Part shown: positions 1-9,389 of the stretch, piece after piece
Layout of the letters: every line of letters starts with the position of its first letter
Numbering within the stretch: position 1 is the first letter of the stretch
NCBI GenBank assembly: GCA_963169105.1
Contig: OY720642.1
Span: 17,230,965 to 17,294,964, forward strand
DNA from: Ceriagrion tenellum
Lineage: Eukaryota > Arthropoda > Insecta > Odonata > Coenagrionidae
Length of the DNA: 64,000 nucleotides
Reading direction: 5' to 3'
Notes under the pieces: model-generated
Databases searched by the model: none
Told to the model about the DNA's origin: nothing
What the model saw: only the letters and a program-made list of their open reading frames with translations
Translations under genes and position numbers: made by a program

Positions 1-1857
1 GCTATCCACCCCACAAAAGAACCTTAATCTTTCCCTGGTTGAATGTGAGTACATATTAAGTTTCCTACAAACACATGTCAATGTTTTAACTATCCTGCCT
101 GTCATAGTTCAGTATATTCCCCAAGGTTAAATGAGTCTAAAATTCTTACCTCTCTAAAAGTACCAGAGAGACTAGGAAATGCCATTTGGTCCTAGAATTA
201 GTGGAGGGAAATGGCTGATGTCAACTCCTCGTGGTAGAGGTGGTAGAGAGGGGGCAATGTTTGTTAAACAAGTGCTAAACGATGCAGGGACTGAGTATCT
301 CCCAGGATAAGGAGATCCCTTCTATCAAGTGCCAACAGCCTCTATCTCCTATCTATCCTTCCTAGGGAATGGGAAACCATTTCTAAAGACGGATGAGCCT
401 TACAAGGCCATTGGAAGGCCAATCTCCAGGCAGGGACTGCTAGAGATTTTGCAAGGATGAAAAAACCTATTAAAAGCAGAAGAAGAATTGGAACATGGAG
501 TGTCCGTACTTTATTTAAAAGTGGAAAGTTGAAAATCTGAAACTTGAAATGGCTAAAATGAAATTAGACATTTTGGGGATATGTGAAATGCGTTGTCCTG
601 ATAGTGGGGATTTTTGGAGTGGGAACTCTCGTATTATTCATGCTGGCACCATACGAAACAGGCCGGGCCAAGGAGGTGTTGGAGTGACATTGAGCAAAGG
701 GATGGGTAGAAGAGTAAAGGGATATGTACAATACAGAGGTAGAACGATTCTAGTCAAAATAGACTAAACCGATGGAGACTGTGATAATACAAACATATAT
801 GCCCACATCAAGTCAGGAAGAAGAGCAGTTAGAAGAAATATATGAGGAACTGGCTAACGTGATGAAAGGTATCAAAGGTGATGTTAACCTGTTAATAATG
901 GGTGACTGGAATGCTGTCGTAGGGGAGAGAACCGATGGTGAAGTGGTAGGCCCTCATGAACTTGGTAAAAGAAACGAACACAGAGATTGACTTGTGGAGT
1001 TTTGCAACAGCAACATTTTAATGACTAACACCTGGTTCCAACACCGTTATAGATGGCGATACACTTGGAGAGCACCTGGCAGTCACAAACTATATCAAAT
1101 AGACTTCATTCTAGTCAAAAGTAGGTTTAAGAATCAAATTAAAGAACTCAGAGCATACACTAGTCCTGATATAGTTTCTGACCACAATATAGTCATGAGT
1201 GAATACCAACTCAAGTTTAAGAAGCTGGAAAAGACAAAGAAGCCTGTAAAATAGAACTTAGAAAAGCTAAAATATCAAAACATTAGATATCTATTCGCCA
1301 TCAAAACAGATGATAATGTGGCTATTGAGGAAGATATGGATACTGAAAAAAAGTGGAGCAACATCAAAATGGGTATGTGCAAGGCTGAAGAAGAGATTCT
1401 TGGAAAGCAGAAAGTTATGAAGCATAATGAGTGGATGACTGATGAATCAGTAGCCATGATTGATCACAGAAGGAAATCAAAAAGTGGCACGACTGAAGAG
1501 GGTAGGAAAGAATATAGAATATTAAGGAATACAATAAATAGGGAAGCAAGAAGGGCCAAAGAAATATACTTGCAGAACAGGTGCAAAGAGGTAGAAGACC
1601 TCATGAAAGCCAGAAACCTTTAAACAGTATACAAAACAGTGAAAAAGTTCTTTGGAAATAGGATGATAACATGCAGTCCCCTGCTAAAAGAAAACAATAC
1701 AATAGCCTATGAACAAGAAGAAATCGTTGAAGTATGGAAATTATATATGGAAAAAATTTATGGGGAAGATGAAGAAGCAATAGAAAATGACATTATTGAA
1801 GACGAAGCCATTGTAAATCATCATGAAATAGGCGACAGAATTAGGGTGCCTTTATAG
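1..1857 (+). mobile_element. RTE-like non-LTR retrotransposon (LINE), 5' half only
   Basis: Positions 1-480 look like the untranslated leader; a phrase near 320 (AGTGCCAACAGCCTC) recurs near 13840 just upstream of a second LINE of the same type. An apurinic-type endonuclease follows, then the start of the reverse transcriptase region. The copy ends near 1845-1857, where the sequence changes abruptly, so the catalytic RT and 3' end are missing. Family placement rests on protein resemblance to the LINE endonucleases often annotated as craniofacial development protein 2-like; the exact clade is an inference. Confidence 0.8.
490..1857 (+). pseudogene. LINE ORF: AP endonuclease plus N-terminal RT region, broken
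   Basis: The product would nick target DNA for target-primed reverse transcription. Visible endonuclease landmarks in order: GTWSVRTL near 494, ICEMRCPDSGDFW near 580, GQGGVGVTLSKG near 667, the catalytic IMGDWNAVVG near 895, NTWFQHRYRWRYTW near 1030, YQIDFILVKS near 1095 and VSDHNIVMSE near 1177. The connecting region to the RT follows at 1318-1857. Breaks seen: a stop and frame change around 535-549, a frame change at 767-772, and in-frame stops at 988-990, 1252-1254 and 1621-1623. Except for the first two shifts the remainder stays in a single frame, so decay is moderate. There is no catalytic RT motif in this copy. It is unlikely to be a host gene because domain order and context match a LINE. 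Confidence 0.8.
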
Positions 1858-2329
1858 CTCCACATCACGTATACACCAGGACTTGCGAGCCAATGAAATC
1901 TCGTGTTGAGAATTGATGACGTCATGTCACTAGCTCCCTGGCATCCTCGTAGAAAATTCTGAACTTGTTGGATTTCAATGCGAGGATGCGGCTGTAGACT
2001 GGGCATTTTGAAGTGGCAACGAGGATGGATAGAAATGTGCTGTATTAGGTGGGTAAAGAGCTTGGAATGTGATTATTTATGTTGGTAAAAATTACTGTGA
2101 GCTTCAGAATATTTGTATTTTGAGGTTTTTCAAAATATAATGCATAATTGCCTTGGGTGAAACGCAGGCAACGGTAGTGGTTGCATGCTCATCGAAGTGG
2201 TTGTTCATCAGAAATGTAATATTAAACTGAATATGGCAAGTTAAAATTAATAACCTACCTTAAACCCCTGGCAAAAAAAGTACACTTAACTATGATCTCA
2301 AAATAGACAGACATTTCAAGGCAATCGTA
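1858..2329. other. Unassigned interval
   Basis: No coding or repeat signature recognised. A palindromic TGACGTCA (CRE-like octamer) lies at 1917-1924, but nothing else supports a promoter. Confidence 0.4.
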
Positions 2330-2822
2330 GCAGCTTTAGCAAATGAGCTTTATCTCATTTTATTCTATATTCCATGTGAAAACTTTGTTCAGCAATAGCC
2401 GATTTCTCCAATTGTGCCAGCCTCAGGTTACTTTGATGTTCTTTTAGCCTAGTTTCGACATTGTGACTTGTCTCCCTGATGTAATCTTACCTCACTCCCA
2501 GGAGACGTGGTGCACCCCTAAAGTGCAATGAAGGCCAATGGGATCTTTTGCCTTATCTAGCATTTCTCTCATATTTCTCCCTGGTATGCGAGTCATTTCA
2601 ATGTCATACTTTCTCAGAACTCTGGAAATTTTCCTGATATAGTAGAAATGTATGTGATGAAAACTATGGCTCATGGTTTTTTTTCTATCAACCTTCCTAA
2701 CCTTAGCTTCCCTGGCAAATCATCGGAGCAAATACAGCGACCTTGACATGCCAGGGAAAATGGGAGGGAACATTTGCAGTGATCGGGATGACAACTGTCC
2801 CAATGCAAGTACTTCTGCTGGT
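2330..2822 (-). mobile_element. Penelope-like element fragment (RT end, linker and GIY-YIG endonuclease)
   Basis: Read on the minus strand the order is the RT C-terminal part (KYLHWDSCHPDHCKCSLPF, near 2820-2766), the linker (ISRVLRKYDIEMTRIPGR, within 2674-2492) and a GIY-YIG endonuclease. The endonuclease opens as GVHHVSWE, a stop, then GKITSGR, and after a frame change continues as VETRLKEHQSNLRLAQLEK, ending with AIAEQSFHMEYRIK before 2335. PLEs encode an RT fused to a GIY-YIG nuclease, and this order fits. The copy is frameshifted and 5'-truncated within the RT. Confidence 0.75.
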
Positions 2823-4250
2823 GAGTACTGCCATTGGCACGAGAATGACACCTTCTTACTCCTCCTGCTTCATAGGGCGATTGGAGCAAAATCTATTATC
2901 CTTTTCTCTACTGAAGCCAATCATTTGGCTCTGTGATATAGATGATATAATAATTTGGACTCATAGAAGCATAACCCTTGACGACTTTATTAATAAAATT
3001 AATTCACATTCTTTCTTTCACACACCTCTCTTCCACATCTTCCATCACTTTCCCCAAGGTAGATATTCACTTAAAAACAATAAAATTAGCACCTCTGTCT
3101 ACAAGAAACCCTCCAATCTGTGGTAGTCTCTGTATTAGGAACTGTCATCCCAATCACTGCAAATACTCCCTCCCATTTACCTTGTCATGTCAACGTGGTC
3201 ATATTTGCTCTGACAAGTTTAATTTATTTTGTAATTTGAAAGACCTGGAGACAGCCTTTGTGAGTGGGGATATTCCCCCTCCTTGGAGAGGGAACAGTTC
3301 GTCAGGGCAATTGAACCCTCACAGAGACCATCCTCTGCACCTCAACCAGATGATTATATTTCTGCTAATGAGCCAATCTCCTCAATTACTTTTCATTCAG
3401 GTCTAGATGATGCTCTAAAAAACCTTCTGAAGTCAGCAAATTCCATTCTTGTCTCTTCTTCCCCTCAGCTTCTTTTATATGAAGACCTCCTGTCACCCTC
3501 CCAATCTCCAAAATATCCTCTGGATCCGTGAGACCCAACAAACCTCACTTGTAGGAAGTGTTGCCAATTGCCAAAAAGCCAAAGAAGCTCTCATTGGATC
3601 AAATCCTTACAGCTAGCTCCGTTGCCTCTCCTGTCCAGTTAACACCTTTTCCTTCACTTTCACAACCCCTGTGACAAATGACACTTATTGAATACTTACT
3701 CGGGGAACCTGTTCTTGGAGAAATGTAATTTATCTCATCACCTGCAAACACTGCCAGGCCTCCTACATTGGCCTCACAAGTGTACATTTAAATTTGTGGA
3801 TTAACAATCACAGGATCAGCATGATGCAACAGTTGAGGTTTCTGGTAGTAGAGCATGCTAATTCGCATAACCTCCCCATCAATGACTGTTTCCTAGTAAA
3901 AATCATTCGAACCTTCTCACGCTACACTTCTATTATTGAGCTCCGCCATTGGGAGCAATCATATATTTCAATTTTAAAATAAACCTGCTCTCCTGGACTT
4001 AACCTCCGCTAGCTTTCTCCTCTCCCCTTGCCTCATACTCCTCCCCCTCTCACTTCTTTCCAACCAATCCCTTCTCCCAAAAACCAACCCTGACCCAGTC
4101 AAACTCTCTACCCTCAACTCCAGTGTCACATTTCTCAGTAGATATCCTCTCCAGTTGAAGAAGAGCTCTTACCCAAAAGCTTTCCAATAAAATGATTGCT
4201 TCTAAATAAAATATTTGAAATGGATTTTTTGTTACAGATACAACTATTAG
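2823..4250 (+). mobile_element. Penelope-like element, 5'-truncated (RT palm to GIY-YIG end and 3' tail)
   Basis: The fragment starts inside the RT with TAIGTRMTPSYSSCFIG, a conserved PLE stretch, and continues through the catalytic CDIDDIIIWTH (two adjacent Asp, near 2930-2962). The frame changes near 3055, after which NCHPNHCKYSLPFTLS and CSDKFNLF mark the RT end in frame 2. A third frame reads EQFVRAIEPSQRPSSAPQ. The endonuclease is degraded: ITCKHCQASYIGLTSV, assembled across frames near 3730-3785, then VVEHANSHNLPINDCF and IELRHWEQSYISILK to 3982. The 3' tail to about 4250 is C-rich, then has AATAAA-like signals near 4188. At least three frameshifts make it a pseudogene. Confidence 0.78.
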
Positions 4251-4398
4251 ACATAATAATCACTGTCATTTGGGGACACTGAAAGCCAATTGCAAGAACA
4301 CCGAAGAGCAACAAAAAGCAGAAAATTTCAGCGGTCTGCCATGTTGGAGAATGCCTGGACCCTGGGACATGAGGTAGACTTTGAAGAAGCCTAGGTAA
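4251..4398 (+). mobile_element. Penelope-like endonuclease fragment, left half (split by copia)
   Basis: The frame ending just before the copia insertion reads RSAMLENAWTLGHEVDFEE, matching the middle of a PLE GIY-YIG endonuclease (usual form EHAWTxGHxIxFxxA). It continues at 8701 on the far side of copia, with GGTAA duplicated at the joint, so both halves were one element before insertion. Confidence 0.7.
4394..4398. repeat. Target site duplication GGTAA, left copy
   Basis: GGTAA directly precedes the 5' LTR; the same five bases follow the 3' LTR at 8696-8700. Five bp is the normal integrase stagger for copia elements. Confidence 0.88.
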
Positions 4399-4491
4399 TG
4401 TTGGTATTTATCTCTATATCTATATCTATATCTATCTTTTACTGATCGAGAAAATCCTCAATCATCACATCGCTAAAAATAAATAACAACA
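4399..4491 (+). repeat. Copia 5' LTR, internally deleted
   Basis: Only 93 bp against 227 bp in the 3' LTR. The first 16 bases and the last ~56 match the 3' LTR exactly; the middle is replaced by a short TATATC-type microsatellite at about 4412-4436. Since both LTRs are made from one template, the loss probably followed integration. Most of U3, where the promoter would lie, is gone. Confidence 0.9.
4411..4437 (+). repeat. (TATATC)n microsatellite inside the 5' LTR
   Basis: About four units of TATATC/TATCTA sit exactly where the deleted LTR middle would be. The native LTR has a TATTTATCTC start that could have seeded slippage. Confidence 0.85.
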
Positions 4492-4508
4492 GGTTATGGG
4501 CCGAGATG
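4492..4508 (+). promoter_or_regulatory. Copia primer-binding site
   Basis: GGTTATGGGCCGAGATG begins immediately after the LTR. Drosophila copia is known to prime with an internal fragment of initiator tRNA-Met whose complement starts GGTTATGGGCC, so this element probably uses the same unusual half-tRNA primer. Confidence 0.75.
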
Positions 4509-4646
4509 TGGAAATAGGAATGTGTGTACAGTACGCAATCATTGTTCGTGATCGTTATGTTCATTTTAACTGACTTTTGGACTATATGTAGTGAGCTTAC
4601 CTCGCAGTGAGTTGTGCCAAGTGTTTGGGTGACAAATAATTGTGAA

Positions 4647-5135
4647 ATGGAATCAAACGTCACCAATAACATTATATATGGAGGCTCACTGCCTCAAATT
4701 GAAAAATTGCGAGGATCGGCTAATTATGAGCAATGGAAAATGGACGTGGAAATGTATTTGCTCCACGAGGATCTCTGGGATTACGTGGATGGTGAAGTGG
4801 CCACCGACGCGACAGCACACGAGAAAAAGCAGTCTCAGCGAGCAAGAGCAAAAATATATCTGCTGCTGGATCAGGGACCAAAAATGGAAGTCATGGAGTG
4901 CAAGACGGCCAAGGGTATGTGGGACAAGCTGCAGCTAACTTACGAGGATAAGGGTGTAAATAGACACGTCGCCCTTATAGACCAGCTGTTCGACATTAAT
5001 TTGGGATCGTGCTCGAGTATGGAGGACTATGTTCAGCGGTTTACAACAGTCGATGCGAAACTCAAAAGCATTGGCAAGAAGAAAGACGACGAGCTGCTTG
5101 CAGTGCCAGGCAAGAAAATTCAGTGGCCTGGATAA
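4647..5135 (+). pseudogene. Copia Gag, C-terminally truncated
   Basis: The first ATG in frame is at 4647. The product shows the copia-type Gag core: IEKLRGSANYEQWKMDV, LLHEDLWDYVDG, AKIYLLLDQGP, TAKGMWDKLQ and LGSCSSMEDYVQRFTT. It stops at 5133-5135 soon after KKKDDELLAV. The rest of Gag, including the zinc knuckle (CX2CX4HX4C) that copia Gags carry before the protease, is absent, so several hundred bases have been lost around 5105-5125. The pol frame overlaps from 5009 and is offset by -1. The deletion, not programmed frameshifting, best explains the offset. Particle assembly and RNA packaging would not be expected from this product. Confidence 0.82.
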
Positions 5136-8100
5136 CAGCTCTTCGTTGTGAAGTGGGGAGTCAAAAGTGGTATATTGATTCTGGGGCCAATGCCCATATG
5201 GCTAGAAGTGTGGAGTGTTTCACAGAGTTTAGATCTGATATAAGTGATGAAGTAACCGTTGCTAACCATGATAAAATCAAAGTGGCAGGGATTGGCAGTG
5301 TATCAATGGATTTGATTCAGGGAAAAACTGCCACTATATCAAATGTGCACCATGTACCAGGTTTATCAACAAATTTGTTATCTGTAAACAGGTTGGTACA
5401 AAAGGGTACTGCTATTTTATTTGATTCATCTGGGTGTAAACTGTTTGATGCTAAAACTTTGCATGTCAAGGGGGTCATTCAAGCCACAGGTACAGAGGAG
5501 AATGGAGTATACAATCTGGATTTAAAACAGTGTACCTTAGATGACAATCTTGTCAGGGAGGGCGCTGTAGGTTTTGCTGCGACAACTGAAGGGAATAATT
5601 CACAATTATTGTGGCATAGAAGGTTGGCTCACTTGGGTCATAAAAACATGCAGATATTAAGAGGGCTTGCCAGTGGACTAGATTATCCTACTCCTAAATT
5701 TCTTCAACCTTGTGTAGCATGTGTCGAAGGGAAGATGACTAAGAAGCCTTTCACTGTGGGCCCAAGAACTGAAAGGGCGAGTGAAAAGCTGAGTTTGGTG
5801 CACTCGGACCTATGTGGTCCGATGGACCCTCCTGGTAATAGAGGGGAATTATATATGCTTACGTTCATAGACGATAGCACAAGAAAGGTTTTTGCCTTCT
5901 TTCTAAAAAGCAAGGAATTGTATGTGGTCCTGGAATGTTTCAGAACCTTTAAGGCTAGGGTGGAAAATGAAACAGGAAATAGGATTATATGTTTGCGAAT
6001 GGATAATGGTAGTGAGTACATGGGGCGGGCTCTGCAAGAAGAGCTTATATCAAAAGGGATAAAACATGAGACAACAATACCATATAATCCCGAGCAGAAT
6101 GGGCTTGCAGAGAGGGCGAATCGCGTCATTATGGAGAAGGCAAGGAGCATGTTATCTGATTGCAAATTACCTAAGTGCTATTGGATTGAAGCGTGTAGGA
6201 CAGCAGTGTATTTAAAGAATAGAGTGCCAGCAAAGGGGATTGGGAATGCATTACCAGAGGAGAGATGGACAGGTCATAAGGTTGACCTCAGTCATTTGAG
6301 GGTGTTTGGGTGTATTGCCAATGCTCATGTGGCTAAGACCTTGCGAAAGAAACTGGATGCCACATCCAAACGTTACTACTTTGTGGGATACTGTGAGGAA
6401 TCTAAAGGTTATCTCTTGATGGATCCTGAAAACATAGGACGAATGATAAAAGCACGGGATGTAGTGTTTTTTGAGGACAGTTTCAGGGAAAGGGCACAAA
6501 CAGGGAGAACTTCAGGGAATACAATTATTCTGCCTGAACTCTCAGGGGGGAGTATAGGTTTCACCTCTCAGCCTATGGAATTTCTATGGAATAATTTACC
6601 TGGGGAAAATGCCAATGACAATACCACTGAAAATGTATTGATTGAAAGTGAACAACAATTAGAGCCTGACGGACAACATAATGGTTCCTCACCATCAAAT
6701 GAGGATGAGCAGTGCTTGTCAGAGTCAGCTAATGCATCAAGTTCATTAAATTCAGTTTTGGAGTCAGGTGGGGAAATTGCTGAAACAAACAGTAAAAGAT
6801 ATCCTACTCGGGACAGGAGGCAAAAGGAGTACCCTGATTTTGTTTCATTTCTTGCAAATCAAGTGTTGAATAACCCTGGTGATCCTAATACTGTGGAGGA
6901 GGCCATGTCTAGACCAGATAGTCAGGACTTGAGTAAAGCCATGGGGGATGAAATGTCATCACTTAAGGAAAATAATGTGTGGGAATTGGTAGAGCCACCT
7001 CCCGGGGCAAAAGTTGTAGGTAATAAATGGGTTTTTAGAATAAAAACTACAGCTGACGGAACCCCTGAATACAAAGCTAGATTAGTGGCAAAAGGCTTCA
7101 ACCAATCTTATGGAGTAGATTATTATGAAACCTTTTCTCCTGTTGTCAGGCGTTCCACAATGAGAATTTTGTTTGCACTTGCAACCGAGTGGGACTTAAA
7201 AATAGAACATTTTGATGTAAAAACAGCTTTTTTGCATGGCAAACTTAGTGAGGATGTTTTCATGGCACAGCCTGAGGGTTTTGTGTCCAAGGGCCATGAA
7301 CATTTAGTCTGTAAGTTAGATAAGGCCATTTATGGCCTAAAACAATCATCACGCACTTGGAACAAGAGGGCTGATGAAGTTCTTAAGTCCATTGGGTATT
7401 CTAAGTGTTTTGAAGAGCCTTGTGTATACATCAAAAGGCTAAATGATTCTCTTGTCATTGTTGCCCTGTATGTAGATGACTTTTATGTATTTCATAACAG
7501 TGACAAAGAGAAAAGAAATTTATTTGTGCAGCTTGAGCTTAATTTCAAGATTAAGGACTTGGGGGAAGCTCAGAACTGTTTGGGAATGAGGATAAGGAGG
7601 GACAAGGCAAATGGATCAATGACTATTGATCAAGAGAGGTATATTAATGATGTCCTAGAAAGGTTCAAAATGACTGATTGTAAGCCTGTAAAAACTCCCA
7701 TTGGGGCAGATATGTATACAGAATTGTATTCTACAGGTGGTAAAAGATCTGTAGAGGTGCCTTACCAAAATTTGATTGGCTGTCTTTTGTACCTATCTAC
7801 TAACACTAGACCAGATATTGCACATGTGACAAGTGTGTTAAGTCAGTTTAACAACAATTACACTGATATACACTGGAGTTGTGCAAAGCGAGTGTTGGGG
7901 TATTTGAAAGGTACAATGGCCTATGGTCTGCAGTACAGTAAGAGTGGTGAGAATGGTTTTTGCATTACTGGTTTTGTGGATGCTGACCATGCAGCAGACA
8001 TTTCAGATCGTAAGTCATACACTGGCTATCTGTTTAAACTTGGGAATTGCATGATCTCATGGGAAAGTAGAAAGCAGAGGATTGTGACTTTGTCTTCCAC

Positions 8101-8461
8101 TGAAGCAGAGTATGTTGGTCTCACTGAGGCCTGTAAGGAAGCATTGTACTTAAAAAGACTGTTGTCCAAGATTGTGAATGAGGGCAGTGATGTGTCTGTG
8201 TTGAACAACAAAGTGAATGATACTGTGGTGATATTTAATGACAATCAAAGTGCCGTGAAACTGTCGGAGAATCCTATTTATCATGGGCGCACCAAGCACA
8301 TTGATATTAAATATCATTTTGTTCGTGAGTGTGTTAACAATGAACTTGTAAAAATTGATTATATGCCCTCAAATGAAATGCCAGCTGATATATTGACGAA
8401 AGGGTTGGCAAACTTTAAGCTTAAAAAATGTTTATCTGGCATGGGAATGTTGCAAGATTAA
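5009..8461 (+). CDS. Copia Pol polyprotein: protease, integrase, RT, RNase H; uninterrupted frame
   Basis: The open frame spans 1150 codons; genuine pol sequence starts near codon 40, and there is no ATG of its own at the start. Domains in order: protease active site IDSGANAH (D57); integrase zinc finger H203, H208, C235, C238; integrase catalytic triad D267 (VHSDLCG), D332 (MDNGSEY) and E368 (NGLAERAN), with the standard 35-residue gap; RT from about 655 (NNVWELVEPP) with YVDD at 821-824; RNase H with D991, STEAEY at 1030-1035, D1078 and KHIDIKYH near 1096-1103. Every catalytic residue I can check is present and no stop interrupts the frame. It would normally be made as a fusion with Gag; here gag is deleted, so expression from this copy is doubtful. 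It could act in trans only if transcribed from an outside promoter. Confidence 0.92.
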   Translation: MLEYGGLCSAVYNSRCETQKHWQEERRRAACSARQENSVAWITALRCEVGSQKWYIDSGANAHMARSVECFTEFRSDISDEVTVANHDKIKVAGIGSVSMDLIQGKTATISNVHHVPGLSTNLLSVNRLVQKGTAILFDSSGCKLFDAKTLHVKGVIQATGTEENGVYNLDLKQCTLDDNLVREGAVGFAATTEGNNSQLLWHRRLAHLGHKNMQILRGLASGLDYPTPKFLQPCVACVEGKMTKKPFTVGPRTERASEKLSLVHSDLCGPMDPPGNRGELYMLTFIDDSTRKVFAFFLKSKELYVVLECFRTFKARVENETGNRIICLRMDNGSEYMGRALQEELISKGIKHETTIPYNPEQNGLAERANRVIMEKARSMLSDCKLPKCYWIEACRTAVYLKNRVPAKGIGNALPEERWTGHKVDLSHLRVFGCIANAHVAKTLRKKLDATSKRYYFVGYCEESKGYLLMDPENIGRMIKARDVVFFEDSFRERAQTGRTSGNTIILPELSGGSIGFTSQPMEFLWNNLPGENANDNTTENVLIESEQQLEPDGQHNGSSPSNEDEQCLSESANASSSLNSVLESGGEIAETNSKRYPTRDRRQKEYPDFVSFLANQVLNNPGDPNTVEEAMSRPDSQDLSKAMGDEMSSLKENNVWELVEPPPGAKVVGNKWVFRIKTTADGTPEYKARLVAKGFNQSYGVDYYETFSPVVRRSTMRILFALATEWDLKIEHFDVKTAFLHGKLSEDVFMAQPEGFVSKGHEHLVCKLDKAIYGLKQSSRTWNKRADEVLKSIGYSKCFEEPCVYIKRLNDSLVIVALYVDDFYVFHNSDKEKRNLFVQLELNFKIKDLGEAQNCLGMRIRRDKANGSMTIDQERYINDVLERFKMTDCKPVKTPIGADMYTELYSTGGKRSVEVPYQNLIGCLLYLSTNTRPDIAHVTSVLSQFNNNYTDIHWSCAKRVLGYLKGTMAYGLQYSKSGENGFCITGFVDADHAADISDRKSYTGYLFKLGNCMISWESRKQRIVTLSSTEAEYVGLTEACKEALYLKRLLSKIVNEGSDVSVLNNKVNDTVVIFNDNQSAVKLSENPIYHGRTKHIDIKYHFVRECVNNELVKIDYMPSNEMPADILTKGLANFKLKKCLSGMGMLQD

Positions 8462-8468
8462 GGGGTAG
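8459..8468 (+). promoter_or_regulatory. Copia polypurine tract
   Basis: TAAGGGGTAG lies between the pol stop codon and the first TG of the 3' LTR, the place where plus-strand DNA synthesis is primed. It overlaps the TAA stop. Confidence 0.7.
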
Positions 8469-8695
8469 TGTTGGTATTTATCTCGCAACATTAATTATCT
8501 GATTGCTATTTGGTAATTATTTAATGTTTATTATTGTAGTGCATGCTTTTATCGCAGGTGTCTCTGATTCATGGGTATTTTTTGTTTTTACTTCCGATAC
8601 TTCTGGTCTATGTTTTTAAGCAGCAACATGTCGTGTCTTCTTTTACTGATCGAGAAAATCCTCAATCATCACATCGCTAAAAATAAATAACAACA
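8469..8695 (+). repeat. Copia 3' LTR, full length (227 bp)
   Basis: Runs from TGTTGGTATTTATCTCGC to AAATAACAACA. Near the end it contains AAAATAAATAA, a plausible polyadenylation signal. It is the reference for measuring the deletion in the 5' LTR. Confidence 0.9.
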
Positions 8696-8700
8696 GGTAA

Positions 8701-8865
8701 TAGCGAGAGAGGGCAGATATTAATCAAGGTAATTAGAGAATTGACTGAAATAGCTCAGATGGACAACTTTAACAGAGACGAGGGATACAACCTGGAGTAC
8801 ACATGGAGGAGAATACTGAAACAGACCAATGGGAGAGCAGCACCAATAATTCATTGGGAAGAGGC
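8701..8865 (+). mobile_element. Penelope-like endonuclease fragment, right half
   Basis: After removal of copia and one GGTAA, the PLE frame resumes as IAREGRY, then after a frame change VIRELTEIAQMDNF and NRDEGYNLEYTWRRILK (to about 8815). The pattern IRExxEIxxxxNFNRxxGYxLxxTW is the usual C-terminus of PLE GIY-YIG nucleases and also occurs at 46.0 kb in this window. Confidence 0.75.
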
Positions 8866-8866
8866 C

Positions 8867-8980
8867 CCATATAATTAGGGCCAAAATTGTGAAATGGCAT
8901 CTTGGACCTGAAGATGCTGGCAGTAGTGTCAGTGAAACTGCTGTCGTCGCTACAGCAACCAATGCAGTAGATCCAGGATA
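8867..8980 (+). ncRNA. PLE terminal module with hammerhead-like core (copy 1)
   Basis: A TATA-like CCATATAATTA at 8867-8877 is followed 38 nt later by CTGAAGA at 8908-8914. A perfect-length stem CTGGCA/TGTCAG with GTAG loop follows, then GAAA at 8934-8937. CUGANGA, helix II, GAAA is the conserved half of a hammerhead ribozyme core, and PLE terminal repeats are known to carry hammerhead motifs. The UH cleavage site and helices I and III are not clear, so activity is unproven. Confidence 0.5.
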
Positions 8981-9389
8981 ATGAAGGAGTTCAATCTCAC
9001 ACTACTCGGAATTGACCATTGCATGACCCATGGTGCAACAGGGGAAAGGGCGACTAATGCCAGGTCAAGAATAGGTATCAAATTCCTGACTTTAAATGAA
9101 AGATTCCTCAGAAAGTGTCAAGTGTTTTTTTCTGCCCCGGCTGGAATTATATATTCTGCTGAATCTCGTTACATAATATCTGCTTTGATTATGGATAAGA
9201 GCGAAATAAGGCATTCGAAACTTGTGGTTGCTCAGAATTTAAAACAACAAAGTTCTACAAATGAAGGTCCAACTATGCAAAAATCTAAACTTTGATGGTC
9301 GAAAGGATGTGACCAAAACTCACACAGGAATCATTAGAGAAGAGCCCTTATCACTTGTAGCTGAACCGTTAGACCAGACTCCAACAGGT
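8981..9389. other. Unassigned interval next to PLE termini
   Basis: An open stretch at 8981-9295 has no recognisable domain and lies between two PLE terminal modules. It is probably untranslated PLE-associated sequence. Confidence 0.3.

Larger units (their letters stand above)
4399..8695 (+). mobile_element. Ty1/copia LTR retrotransposon, complete span with internal deletions
   Basis: Both ends carry LTRs beginning TGTTGGTATTTATCTC and ending ATAACAACA. The 5-bp target duplication GGTAA sits at 4394-4398 and 8696-8700. Internal order is LTR, primer-binding site, gag remnant, protease, integrase, RT, RNase H, purine tract, LTR; integrase before RT defines copia. The span is 4297 bp, shorter than a typical ~5 kb copia because part of the 5' LTR and the C-terminal half of gag are missing. 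The shared ~56 bp at the 3' ends of the two LTRs is identical, so insertion looks recent. Confidence 0.93.

Noticed and set aside
1917..1924. CRE-type promoter at TGACGTCA
   Set aside because: Single octamer in AT-rich DNA with no CpG-rich context or gene nearby.
4150..4200. Hammerhead-like motif in the tail of the 2.8-4.25 kb PLE
   Set aside because: TTGAAGAAGAGCTCTTACCC followed by CAAAAG has an imperfect core and no TATA-like box at the usual distance.
5009..5135. Programmed -1 frameshift between copia gag and pol
   Set aside because: The overlap coincides with loss of the Gag C-terminus, so a deletion explains the offset; no slippery heptamer with downstream structure was evident.
5704..6165. 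153-codon minus frame inside copia pol
   Set aside because: Shadow of the pol reading frame on the opposite strand.
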